A program made the translations under genes and the position numbers. A model generated the notes under the pieces. The model was given only the letters and a program-made list of their open reading frames with translations. It had not been told where the DNA came from and ran no database searches. Below, one piece after another: positions 1 through 5,382 of a stretch of DNA of 5,382 nucleotides. The DNA lies in NCBI GenBank assembly GCA_021779875.1, contig JAJXZV010000441.1, positions 1 through 5,382 on the forward strand. The letters are read 5' to 3'. This stretch comes from Pseudomonadota bacterium (GTDB lineage Bacteria; Pseudomonadota; Gammaproteobacteria; Steroidobacterales; Steroidobacteraceae). How positions within the stretch are numbered: position 1 is the first letter of the stretch; every line of letters begins with the position of its first letter.

Positions 1-243
1 GTCGCTCACGGGCCGCGCGGCGGCATCGACCGTCCCGGCCGCCGCCCCGTACTGCAGTGCCGCCACGCGCGGCTCGTGCCGAGACAGGGCGATCTCCGCC
101 GTGACGGTATAAAATGTCCGCGCCGCCGCATCCTCCGTCGACCGGACGGAGGGGGCGGCACAGGCGGCCGACGCGAACATCGCCAGCGCGGCCGTCTTCC
201 CTGCGAATTCGATGATGGACGTCACGGCAGCAACTATAGCCAA
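1..243 (-). CDS. Exported TPR-like protein, 5' part (runs off left edge)
   Basis: The minus strand is open from 243 to position 1, giving 81 residues with no stop. The N-terminus is hydrophobic and alanine-rich (about residues 2-27, with E12 and K16 inside it) and ends at Ser-Ala-Ala-Cys28, which could be a weak lipobox or just the end of a signal peptide. From about residue 44 the segment YTVTAEIALSRHEPRVAALQ looks like a TPR helix pair (aromatic, E-I-A-L, small-residue spacing). Its position divergent from hemA matches the small TPR gene found there in Pseudomonas, usually followed by lolB and ispE; that synteny is recalled, not tested. TTG at 243 is chosen because AAGGA lies 5 bases upstream. 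GTG at 225 is the alternative, and ATG at 180 would remove most of the signal sequence. The gene is convincing as coding; the TPR label is moderate. Confidence 0.62.
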   Translation of the reverse strand, partial: MAIVAAVTSIIEFAGKTAALAMFASAACAAPSVRSTEDAAARTFYTVTAEIALSRHEPRVAALQYGAAAGTVDAAARPVSD

Positions 244-248
244 TCGGG

Positions 249-253
249 TCCTT
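249..253 (-). promoter_or_regulatory. Shine-Dalgarno AAGGA for the divergent TPR-like gene
   Basis: On the minus strand AAGGA sits 5 bases before TTG at 243-241. No comparable ribosome binding site precedes the GTG at 225. AGGGAAG, 15 bases before the ATG at 180, is too distant to be convincing. This site therefore favours the TTG start. Confidence 0.45.
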
Positions 254-272
254 CGATGCCGCGCCTTCGCGC

Positions 273-301
273 TTGATATGGCGGCCCTTCTTCACCAGAA
301 T
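273..301 (+). promoter_or_regulatory. Candidate sigma70 promoter for the hemA operon
   Basis: TTGATA at 273-278 matches five of six bases of the -35 consensus. After a 17-base spacer, CAGAAT at 296-301 matches four of six bases of the -10 consensus. Transcription would begin near 308, leaving a leader of about 20 bases before the hemA ATG. The element sits in the 85-bp divergent spacer, in a locally A+T-richer patch of an otherwise G+C-rich window. It is the only promoter candidate seen upstream of the six plus-strand genes. Confidence 0.45.
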
Positions 302-328
302 CAGACGGTTACGATTAAAAGCGCTGCA

Positions 329-1585
329 ATGGCATTCAACGTCCTCGGAATCAATCACAAGACCGCGCCGGTCGCCTTGCGGGAAAAGGTGGCCTTCAAC
401 GAGGAACGATTGGCCGGCGCCCTGCAGGCGCTGCGCGGTGAGAGCGGCGTCGCCGAGGCGGTGATCGTCTCCACCTGCAACCGGACCGAGCTGTACTGGG
501 CCGGCCCGGCCACGGGAGAGGAGCTGTCCCGCTGGCTCGAGAGCCACCATGGCAGCGGCATCGACCTGGCCGCGAGTCTGTACCTGCACAGCGCCGGACA
601 CGCGGTCGAGCACGCCTTCCGGGTGGCGAGCGGCCTCGATTCGATGGTGCTCGGCGAGGCCCAGATCCTCGGACAGCTCAAGGACGCCTACCGCATCGCC
701 CAGCAGGCCGGCAGCACCGGCCCCGAACTGAACAAGCTGTTCCAGGCGGCGTTCTCCGCCGCGAAACGGGTGCGCACCGAAACGCAGGTCGGCGCCAATG
801 CGGTCTCGCTCGCCTCGGCCACGGTGAGCCTCGCGCGCCGCATTTTCGCGGACCTCGGCGAGCACACGGCCCTGTTGATCGGCGCCGGCGAGATGATCGC
901 GCTCACCGCGCGCCACCTCGCGGCCGCCGGCGTCAAGCGCATGGTGATCGCCAATCGCACCCTGAGCCGCGCGCAGACCCTCGCGGCCGAGTTGCAGGCG
1001 TATGCGGTCGATCTCGCGGCGCTCGACCGGGAGCTGCCCGCCGCCGACATCGTGGTCAGCTGTACGGCGAGCCTCGAGCCGCTGATCACCAAGGCGGCGG
1101 CCGCGGCGGCGGTGCGCGCGCGCCGCCGCCGGCCCGTCTTCATGGCCGACCTGGCCGTGCCGCGCGACATCGAGCCCGCGGTCGCCGACCTCGAGGACGT
1201 CTACCTGTTCTCCATCGACGACCTGCAGCAGGTGGTGGAGGAGAATCGCCAGCAGCGCGAGGCGGCGGCCCTGGACGCGCGCAAGGTCATCGAGCAGGAG
1301 GTGGCCCGCTTCCTCGCCGACGCGCGCGCGCACGGCGCCGGCCCGGCGATCCGCACGCTGCGTCAGCAGGCCGACGCGATCCGCGCCCAGACGGTCGAGC
1401 AGGGCCGACGCATGCTCGCCGCCGGCCGGCCGCCCGAGGAGGTCATCGAGTTCCTGGGCACCACGCTGACCAACCGGCTGCTGCACGCCCCCACCCATGC
1501 GCTGCGCCAGGCCTCCGAAACGGCCGATGCGGCTCTGGCGCAGACGCTGATCCGCCTGCTCACCGATGATCGCGGCCGGAGCTGA
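329..1585 (+). CDS. hemA: Glutamyl-tRNA reductase
   Basis: HemA reduces glutamyl-tRNA-Glu with NADPH to glutamate-1-semialdehyde, the first committed step of C5-pathway tetrapyrrole (heme) synthesis, in the cytoplasm. The 418-residue product has the same length as E. coli HemA. It opens with the family signature [14 protein letters not shown] (residues 7-20). The catalytic cysteine is C50 in STCNRTELY, and a conserved [10 protein letters not shown] block begins at residue 107. The NADPH-binding GAGEM motif is at 185-189, followed by an ANRT segment. AVPRD precedes the helical spine and C-terminal dimerisation domain, which carries [10 protein letters not shown] from residue 380. The ATG at 329 is chosen because homology begins exactly there. 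An in-frame ATG at 212 would add 39 unrelated residues and overlap the divergent gene. No strong Shine-Dalgarno is visible. It is the first gene of the operon and ends 1 base before prfA. Confidence 0.97.
   Translation: MAFNVLGINHKTAPVALREKVAFNEERLAGALQALRGESGVAEAVIVSTCNRTELYWAGPATGEELSRWLESHHGSGIDLAASLYLHSAGHAVEHAFRVASGLDSMVLGEAQILGQLKDAYRIAQQAGSTGPELNKLFQAAFSAAKRVRTETQVGANAVSLASATVSLARRIFADLGEHTALLIGAGEMIALTARHLAAAGVKRMVIANRTLSRAQTLAAELQAYAVDLAALDRELPAADIVVSCTASLEPLITKAAAAAAVRARRRRPVFMADLAVPRDIEPAVADLEDVYLFSIDDLQQVVEENRQQREAAALDARKVIEQEVARFLADARAHGAGPAIRTLRQQADAIRAQTVEQGRRMLAAGRPPEEVIEFLGTTLTNRLLHAPTHALRQASETADAALAQTLIRLLTDDRGRS
1104..1131. repeat. G+C-only inverted repeat inside hemA
   Basis: CGGCGGCGG at 1104-1112 is perfectly complementary to CCGCCGCCG at 1123-1131, around a 10-base loop of alternating GC. 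It encodes part of the alanine run and following arginine-rich stretch of HemA, a variable surface region before AVPRD. No U-tract follows, so it is not a terminator. It probably results from G+C-driven low complexity. Confidence 0.4.
1578..1581 (+). promoter_or_regulatory. Shine-Dalgarno GGAG that decides the prfA start
   Basis: GGAG lies 5 bases before GTG at 1587, inside the last codons of hemA. The alternative in-frame ATG at 1566 has no such site and would add seven residues not found in RF1 homologues. The site supports the GTG start and coupling of prfA translation to hemA termination. Confidence 0.65.
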
Positions 1586-1586
1586 C

Positions 1587-2639
1587 GTGAAGGACTCGAT
1601 TCGACGCAAGCTCGAGAAGCTCGACGAACGCTACGAGGAGGTCGGACGCCTGCTCTCCGACCCCGGGGTGATCGGCCGGCAGAACCAATTTCGCGACCTC
1701 TCCATGGAGTACTCGCGGCTCGGGCCGGTGGTCGAGCGCTTCCGTGGCTACCTGACGCTCGAGGGCGACATGCAGACCGCCCATGAGCTCGCCATGCAGG
1801 AGGAGGCGGCCGAGCTCGGGCCCCGGCTCGCGAACGAGGAGCGCGAGCTGCAGCGGCTGCTCATCCCGAAGGACCCGCACGACGAGAGCAACATCTTCCT
1901 CGAGATACGCGCCGGCACCGGCGGCGACGAGGCGGCGATCTTCGCCGGCGACCTGTTCCGGATGTATTCGCGCTTCGCCGAATCGAGGGGCTGGGACGTG
2001 GAGGTCTTGAGCGAGAGCGCCGGCGAGCACGGCGGCTACAAGGAGATCATCAGCCGCGTGATCGGGCGCGGCGCCTATTCCACGCTCAAGTTCGAGTCCG
2101 GCACGCACCGGGTGCAGCGCGTGCCCGCCACCGAGGCGCAGGGGCGCATCCACACCTCCGCGTGCACCGTGGCGATCCTGCCCGAGCTCGACGAGGTCGC
2201 GGCGATCGAGCTGAACCCCGCGGAACTGCGCATCGACACCTTCCGATCCTCGGGCGCCGGCGGCCAGCACGTCAACAAGACCGACTCGGCCATCCGCATC
2301 ACCCACCTGCCCTCCGGCATCGTGGTCGAATGCCAGGACGAGCGCTCGCAGCACAAGAACCGGGCCCGTGCCCTGTCGCTGCTCAAGGCGCGCCTGCTCG
2401 CCGCCGAGCGCGAGAAGCAGCAGACCCAGCAGGCCATGTCGCGCAAGCTCCAGGTCGGCTCGGGCGATCGTTCCGAGCGCATCCGCACCTACAACTTCCC
2501 CCAGGGCCGCATCACCGACCACCGGATCAACCTGACGCTCTACAAGTTGGACGAGGTCATGAACGGTCATCTCGACGAGCTGGTCGAGGCGCTCAATCAG
2601 GAGCACCAGGCCGAAGAGCTCGCGCAGCAGGTCGAATGA
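1587..2639 (+). CDS. prfA: Peptide chain release factor 1 (RF1)
   Basis: RF1 recognises UAG and UAA stop codons in the ribosomal A site and triggers hydrolysis of peptidyl-tRNA. The product has 350 residues, against about 360 in E. coli. An N-terminal helical domain is followed by the conserved stretch [20 protein letters not shown]. The stop-codon reading tripeptide is P-A-T at 180-182, diagnostic of RF1 (RF2 has S-P-F), followed by QGRIHTSA. The catalytic GGQ is at 225-227, in [20 protein letters not shown]. Further class-I release factor blocks are [29 protein letters not shown] and [13 protein letters not shown] at 1587 is preferred because [12 protein letters not shown] aligns with the start of E. 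coli RF1 and GGAG is correctly placed upstream. The stop overlaps the prmC start, and PrmC is expected to methylate Q227. Confidence 0.97.
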   Translation: MKDSIRRKLEKLDERYEEVGRLLSDPGVIGRQNQFRDLSMEYSRLGPVVERFRGYLTLEGDMQTAHELAMQEEAAELGPRLANEERELQRLLIPKDPHDESNIFLEIRAGTGGDEAAIFAGDLFRMYSRFAESRGWDVEVLSESAGEHGGYKEIISRVIGRGAYSTLKFESGTHRVQRVPATEAQGRIHTSACTVAILPELDEVAAIELNPAELRIDTFRSSGAGGQHVNKTDSAIRITHLPSGIVVECQDERSQHKNRARALSLLKARLLAAEREKQQTQQAMSRKLQVGSGDRSERIRTYNFPQGRITDHRINLTLYKLDEVMNGHLDELVEALNQEHQAEELAQQVE

Positions 2640-3517
2640 TCGGCGGCGCAGCGGACCACACCCTGCCGAGCATCGGCGAATCGCTGCGGCTCGCGGCGGC
2701 CCGGCTGCGGGCCTCGAGCGAAACGCCGCGCCTCGACGCCGAGCTGCTGCTCGCGCACCTGCTCGAGGTCTCGCGCGCCGCGTTGATCGTGCGCTCGGGC
2801 GAGCCGCTCGGCGGCGGACTTCCCGGGCGCTTCGACGCACTGCTCGCGCGGCGGGCGGCGAGCGCGCCGCTCGCCTACCTGACCGGCACGCGTGAATTCT
2901 GGTCGTTGCCGCTCGCGGTCACGCCCGACGTGCTGGTGCCGCGTCCGGAGACCGAGCTGCTGGTGGAGCACGCCCTCGCGGTCCTGCCGCGCGGCGCGGA
3001 CCGGGCGGTGCTCGACCTGGGCACCGGCAGCGGCGCCATCGCCGTGGCGCTCGCCGCCGAGCGGCCGCGCGCACGCGTGATCGGCGTCGATCTGTCCGCC
3101 GCGGCGCTCGCGGTCGCGGCCGCCAATGCCCGGGCGCTCGGGCTCGAACGCGTCGCCTGGCGCGCGGGCAGCTGGTACCAGGCGGTGCCGGCGGAGCGGT
3201 TCGACCTCGTCGTCTCGAACCCGCCCTACGTCGCCGCGGGCGACGCGGCGCTCGCGCGCCTCGCGGCCGAACCGGCCCTCGCGCTGACGCCCGGCGCCAC
3301 CGGGCTCGAGGCGCTGGCCGCGCTCGTCGCGGACGCGCCCGGACATCTGCACCCCGGCGGCTGGCTCATGCTCGAGCACGGCAGCCTCCAGGGCCCCGAC
3401 GTCGCCGCGCTGCTGGCGCGACGCGGCTTCATCCGAGTATCGACCATCGCCGATCACGCGGGCCTGCCCCGCGTGACGCTCGGCCAGCTTCCTCCCTCAA
3501 CACAGGACATCTCATGA
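2636..3517 (+). CDS. prmC: Release factor glutamine N5-methyltransferase
   Basis: PrmC (formerly HemK) transfers a methyl group from S-adenosylmethionine to the glutamine of the GGQ motif of release factors, which improves termination efficiency. The product has 293 residues, slightly longer than the 277 of E. coli. The N-terminal helical domain that binds the release factor covers roughly residues 1-90. The linker [17 protein letters not shown] and [13 protein letters not shown] is typical of the family. The Rossmann-type domain has LDLGTGSG with the glycine motif at 129-133, and the acidic residue at the end of strand 2 is D152 in IGVDLS. The substrate-binding NPPY motif is at 195-198. The C-terminal block includes LMLEHG. 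The ATG overlaps the prfA stop in ATGA, with only a weak AGG upstream, so expression probably relies on translational coupling. The open frame extends further 5' into prfA, but that part has no homology. Confidence 0.96.
   Translation: MIGGAADHTLPSIGESLRLAAARLRASSETPRLDAELLLAHLLEVSRAALIVRSGEPLGGGLPGRFDALLARRAASAPLAYLTGTREFWSLPLAVTPDVLVPRPETELLVEHALAVLPRGADRAVLDLGTGSGAIAVALAAERPRARVIGVDLSAAALAVAAANARALGLERVAWRAGSWYQAVPAERFDLVVSNPPYVAAGDAALARLAAEPALALTPGATGLEALAALVADAPGHLHPGGWLMLEHGSLQGPDVAALLARRGFIRVSTIADHAGLPRVTLGQLPPSTQDIS
3504..3507 (+). promoter_or_regulatory. Shine-Dalgarno AGGA for ppiB
   Basis: AGGA lies 6 bases before the ATG at 3514, within the 3' end of prmC. It is well spaced and gives ppiB its own ribosome entry even though its start overlaps the prmC stop. 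Confidence 0.6.
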
Positions 3518-4002
3518 TCCGCATCCACACCACGTTGGGCGAATTCACCGTCGAACTCTACGAGAAGGAGGCGCCGATCACCGTGGCGAACTTCCTGGCC
3601 TACGTCGACGAGGGGTTCTTCGACGGGACCATCTTCCACCGCATCGTCCCGGGATTCGTCATCCAGGGTGGCGGCTTCACGGAGGACCTGTCGCAGAAGC
3701 GCACCCGCGACCCGATCAAGAACGAGGCGGGCAACGGCCTGAAGAACCTGCGGGGCACCCTGTCCATGGCGCGCACCAACGCCGTGGACAGCGCCACCTC
3801 CCAGTTCTTCGTGAACCTGAAGGACAACGATTTCCTGGATCAGAGCCGCGGCAATTTCGGCTATGCGGTGTTCGGCAAGGTGCACGACGGCATGGCGGTG
3901 ATCGACCGGATCGCCGCGGTCGACACGGGGCGCCGCCGCGGGTTCGACGACGTGCCGCTCGAAGCGGTGATCATGACGAGCGTGCGGCGGATCGACGCTT
4001 GA
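3514..4002 (+). CDS. ppiB: Cytoplasmic peptidyl-prolyl cis-trans isomerase, cyclophilin type
   Basis: The enzyme catalyses cis-trans isomerisation of peptide bonds before proline and assists protein folding. The 162-residue product is essentially a single cyclophilin domain, close in length to E. coli PpiB (164). No signal peptide is visible, so it should be cytoplasmic, unlike the periplasmic PpiA. Active-site residues by comparison with human cyclophilin A are R43 in FHR, F48 and Q51 in GFVIQGGGF. Further signatures are [20 protein letters not shown] and [17 protein letters not shown]. The position of the cyclosporin-contacting tryptophan of human cyclophilin A is F107, as in E. coli PpiB, which predicts weak cyclosporin binding. 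The start overlaps the prmC stop by 4 bases and the stop overlaps the mtgA start by 4 bases. The cyclophilin call is very sure; the ppiB symbol rests on resemblance to E. coli PpiB. Confidence 0.94.
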   Translation: MIRIHTTLGEFTVELYEKEAPITVANFLAYVDEGFFDGTIFHRIVPGFVIQGGGFTEDLSQKRTRDPIKNEAGNGLKNLRGTLSMARTNAVDSATSQFFVNLKDNDFLDQSRGNFGYAVFGKVHDGMAVIDRIAAVDTGRRRGFDDVPLEAVIMTSVRRIDA

Positions 4003-4718
4003 TCGGCGCCGCCGTACGCGGCGCGCTGTGGGTACTCGGCGGCTCGCTCGCCCTCTCGGTCGGACTCGTCCTGCTGCTGCGCTGGGTCGATCCGCCCGTG
4101 AGCGCCTTCATGATCGAGGCGCGGATCGACGCCTGGAGGAGGCCGGATCCGAACTATGTGCTGCGCCACGCGTGGGCGGACCTGGACCGGATTTCTCCCA
4201 ACCTGCCGCTCGCCGTGGTCGCCTCCGAGGATCAGAAATTTCCCGAGCACTGGGGTTTCGACGTCGAGGCGATCGAGAAGGCCTACCGCATGAATCAGCA
4301 CAGCCACCGCGTCCGCGGCGCGAGCACCATCAGCCAGCAGGTGGCCAAGAACCTGTTCCTCTGGTCCGGACGCAGCTATTTTCGCAAGGCTCTGGAGGCG
4401 TATTTCACGGTGCTGATCGAGGCCTGCTGGCCGAAGCGGCGCATTCTCGAGGTGTACCTGAACGTCGCGCAGTTCGGCTACGGGGTGTACGGCGCGGAGG
4501 CGGCGGCCGAGCGATTCTTCCACCGGCCCGCCGCCCGTCTGAGCCGCTCGGACGCCGCGGTGCTCGCCGCCGTCCTGCCGAACCCGGAACGATTCTCGGC
4601 CGCCGCGCCCTCGCGTTACGTCCTGCAGCGGCGCGACTGGATCCTCGGCCAGATGCAGGCGCTCGGCGGCGCGGAGATGCTCGCGGAAATCGACGCCTAC
4701 CCGGACCGCCGGCGGTGA
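3999..4718 (+). CDS. mtgA: Monofunctional biosynthetic peptidoglycan transglycosylase
   Basis: MtgA polymerises lipid II into glycan strands on the periplasmic face of the inner membrane, without a transpeptidase domain. The 239-residue product compares with 242 in E. coli. A single membrane anchor spans about residues 9-30. The GT51 motifs follow in order: [14 protein letters not shown] (residues 75-88, catalytic E77), [16 protein letters not shown] (106-121), [13 protein letters not shown] (129-141), [15 protein letters not shown] (146-160) and [13 protein letters not shown] (162-174). The C-terminus has [15 protein letters not shown], also typical of the family, and there is no penicillin-binding domain. 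The start is TTG, overlapping the ppiB stop in TTGA. The next in-frame ATG (codon 38) would delete the membrane anchor, and no in-frame ATG or GTG lies between. Only a weak GGA precedes the TTG. Translation ends in tandem stops, TGA TAG. Confidence 0.94.
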   Translation: MIGAAVRGALWVLGGSLALSVGLVLLLRWVDPPVSAFMIEARIDAWRRPDPNYVLRHAWADLDRISPNLPLAVVASEDQKFPEHWGFDVEAIEKAYRMNQHSHRVRGASTISQQVAKNLFLWSGRSYFRKALEAYFTVLIEACWPKRRILEVYLNVAQFGYGVYGAEAAAERFFHRPAARLSRSDAAVLAAVLPNPERFSAAAPSRYVLQRRDWILGQMQALGGAEMLAEIDAYPDRRR

Positions 4719-4730
4719 TAGGGTGAGCGG

Positions 4731-5382
4731 ATGAAGCGCGCAACACGTCTGCAACTGCTGTCGCTCCTCGCCCTGGCCGTGCTGGTCGGCGCCGCGGTGC
4801 TCTACGTGCGCCACCGGCACGCGGTCCCCGGCGCCGCCGGGGTCGAACGCCTGGCGCACGGCCGGTTCACGGACCTGCCGGTCTACTCGCCGACGGGCAC
4901 GCCCAAGAGCTTCGTGCTGCTGCTCTCCGGCGAGGGCGGCTGGTCGGGCGACGTGGTCGAGTGGGCGAAGTCGCTGCGCGCGCAGGGCGCGCTGGTGGCC
5001 GGGATCGACCTGCCCAAGCTCGAGAAGGATCTCGAGGCCGACGGCGGCGATTGCGTGTTCCCGGACGGGGACCTCGAGAATCTGAGCCACTTCGTGCAGG
5101 CCTACTACCACCTGCCGACTTATCTGCCGCCCATCCTGGTGGGCGACGGCGAAGGCGCGGCCTTCGCCTATGCGACGCTCGCGCAGGCACCGGCGGACAC
5201 CTTCGCCGGCGCGCTCAGCCTGAACTTCCGGCCGCAGCTCACCATGCGCATGCCCCTGTGCCGGGGCTCGGGCATCGAATACCGCGCCCACGGCGGTGCG
5301 GCCGGCGCCGAATTCCTGCCCGCGAAGCAGACCCAGGGCCTCTGGATCGTGCTGCAGGCGGGCGCGGATCCGGTGTTTCCGA
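4731..5382 (+). CDS. AcvB/VirJ-family virulence protein, N-terminal part (runs off right edge)
   Basis: 217 residues are visible and the frame is still open at the window end. Residues 8-25 form a hydrophobic segment after MKRATR, a signal peptide or anchor directing the protein to the periplasm. The rest resembles the N-terminal alpha/beta-hydrolase-like domain of AcvB-type proteins: FVLLLSGEGGW (SGEGGW at 66-71; the usual form is SGDGGW), GALVAGIDLP, PPILVG, then TLAQAPADTFAGALSLNF. At the nucleophile elbow, where related domains carry G-Y-S-x-G, this protein reads G-D-G-E-G (138-142), so the serine is absent here. In AcvB and VirJ the active serine belongs to the C-terminal domain, which would lie beyond the window. 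Known members hydrolyse lysyl- or alanyl-phosphatidylglycerol; the substrate here is inferred. The ATG has AGGG 7 bases upstream and lies 12 bases after mtgA, suggesting the same operon. Family call is good, exact function moderate. Confidence 0.8.
   Translation, partial: MKRATRLQLLSLLALAVLVGAAVLYVRHRHAVPGAAGVERLAHGRFTDLPVYSPTGTPKSFVLLLSGEGGWSGDVVEWAKSLRAQGALVAGIDLPKLEKDLEADGGDCVFPDGDLENLSHFVQAYYHLPTYLPPILVGDGEGAAFAYATLAQAPADTFAGALSLNFRPQLTMRMPLCRGSGIEYRAHGGAAGAEFLPAKQTQGLWIVLQAGADPVFP

Noticed and set aside
233..238. TATAGT on the minus strand as a -10 element for the divergent gene
   Set aside because: No acceptable -35 element lies 16-18 bases upstream, and it falls inside the coding region if TTG 243 is the start. 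It is kept only as a possible leaderless promoter.
76..276. 66-codon plus-strand open frame before hemA
   Set aside because: Arg- and Gly-rich translation with no motif, antisense to the TPR-like gene.
212..328. N-terminal extension of HemA from ATG 212
   Set aside because: Family homology begins at residue 40 of that frame, the length from 329 equals E. coli HemA, and the extension would overlap the divergent gene and the promoter.
300..329. TTGCAG-18-TCTGAT on the minus strand as promoter of the divergent gene
   Set aside because: Both elements match only four of six consensus bases and the spacer is 18; too weak to list as a feature.
2162..2635. In-frame 5' extension of prmC into prfA
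   Set aside because: The extension reads prfA in another frame and has no PrmC homology; PrmC starts properly at the ATG at 2636.
1560..2840. 426-codon open frame on the minus strand across prfA and prmC
   Set aside because: It lies antisense to two clear genes, its translation is rich in Arg, Ala and Gly without any domain, and long antisense frames are expected at this G+C content.
4719..4730. Terminator between mtgA and the acvB-like gene
   Set aside because: The gap is 12 bases, with no stem and no U-tract; it holds a ribosome binding site instead.
3861..5291. 476-codon open frame on the minus strand across ppiB, mtgA and the acvB-like gene
   Set aside because: It is antisense to three genes with strong motifs, has no recognisable domain, and is a codon-bias shadow.

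Overview
The window is G+C-rich, gene-dense bacterial DNA that reads as an ordinary core-genome locus of a gammaproteobacterium. The main evidence is the order hemA-prfA-prmC with a divergent gene for a small exported TPR-like protein. Pseudomonas has the same layout, with the divergent TPR gene followed by lolB and ispE. The proteins also resemble their E. coli counterparts closely: HemA has the same 418-residue length, and RF1 and PpiB share long motif stretches. High G+C would fit a Xanthomonadales, Nevskiales or Chromatiales type of lineage, but the family cannot be fixed from this sequence alone.

Layout. Positions 1-243 on the minus strand hold the 5' part of a secreted or lipoprotein-like TPR gene that runs off the left edge. 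An 85-bp divergent spacer (244-328) carries a good sigma70-type promoter candidate for hemA. From 329 to the right edge everything is on the plus strand: hemA (329-1585), prfA (1587-2639), prmC (2636-3517), ppiB (3514-4002), mtgA (3999-4718) and an N-terminal fragment of an AcvB/VirJ-family gene (4731-5382, open at the right edge). Successive junctions are a 1-bp gap, three 4-bp stop/start overlaps and a 12-bp gap. I see no terminator or internal promoter, so the set looks like one operon with coupled translation.

How the genes relate. HemA makes glutamate-1-semialdehyde, the first committed step of C5-pathway tetrapyrrole synthesis, from charged tRNA-Glu. RF1 terminates translation at UAG and UAA, and PrmC methylates the glutamine of the RF1 GGQ motif, so enzyme and substrate are neighbours. 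PpiB is a cytoplasmic prolyl isomerase. MtgA polymerises peptidoglycan at the inner membrane, and the AcvB/VirJ-type protein is expected to act in the periplasm on aminoacylated phosphatidylglycerol. The second half of the operon is thus biased towards the cell envelope.

I found no mobile element, CRISPR array, RNA gene or clearly new system. The points most worth a second look are the apparent loss of the nucleophile serine in the visible AcvB/VirJ domain, the use of TTG and GTG starts at several genes, and the envelope genes appended to the hemA-prfA-prmC core.
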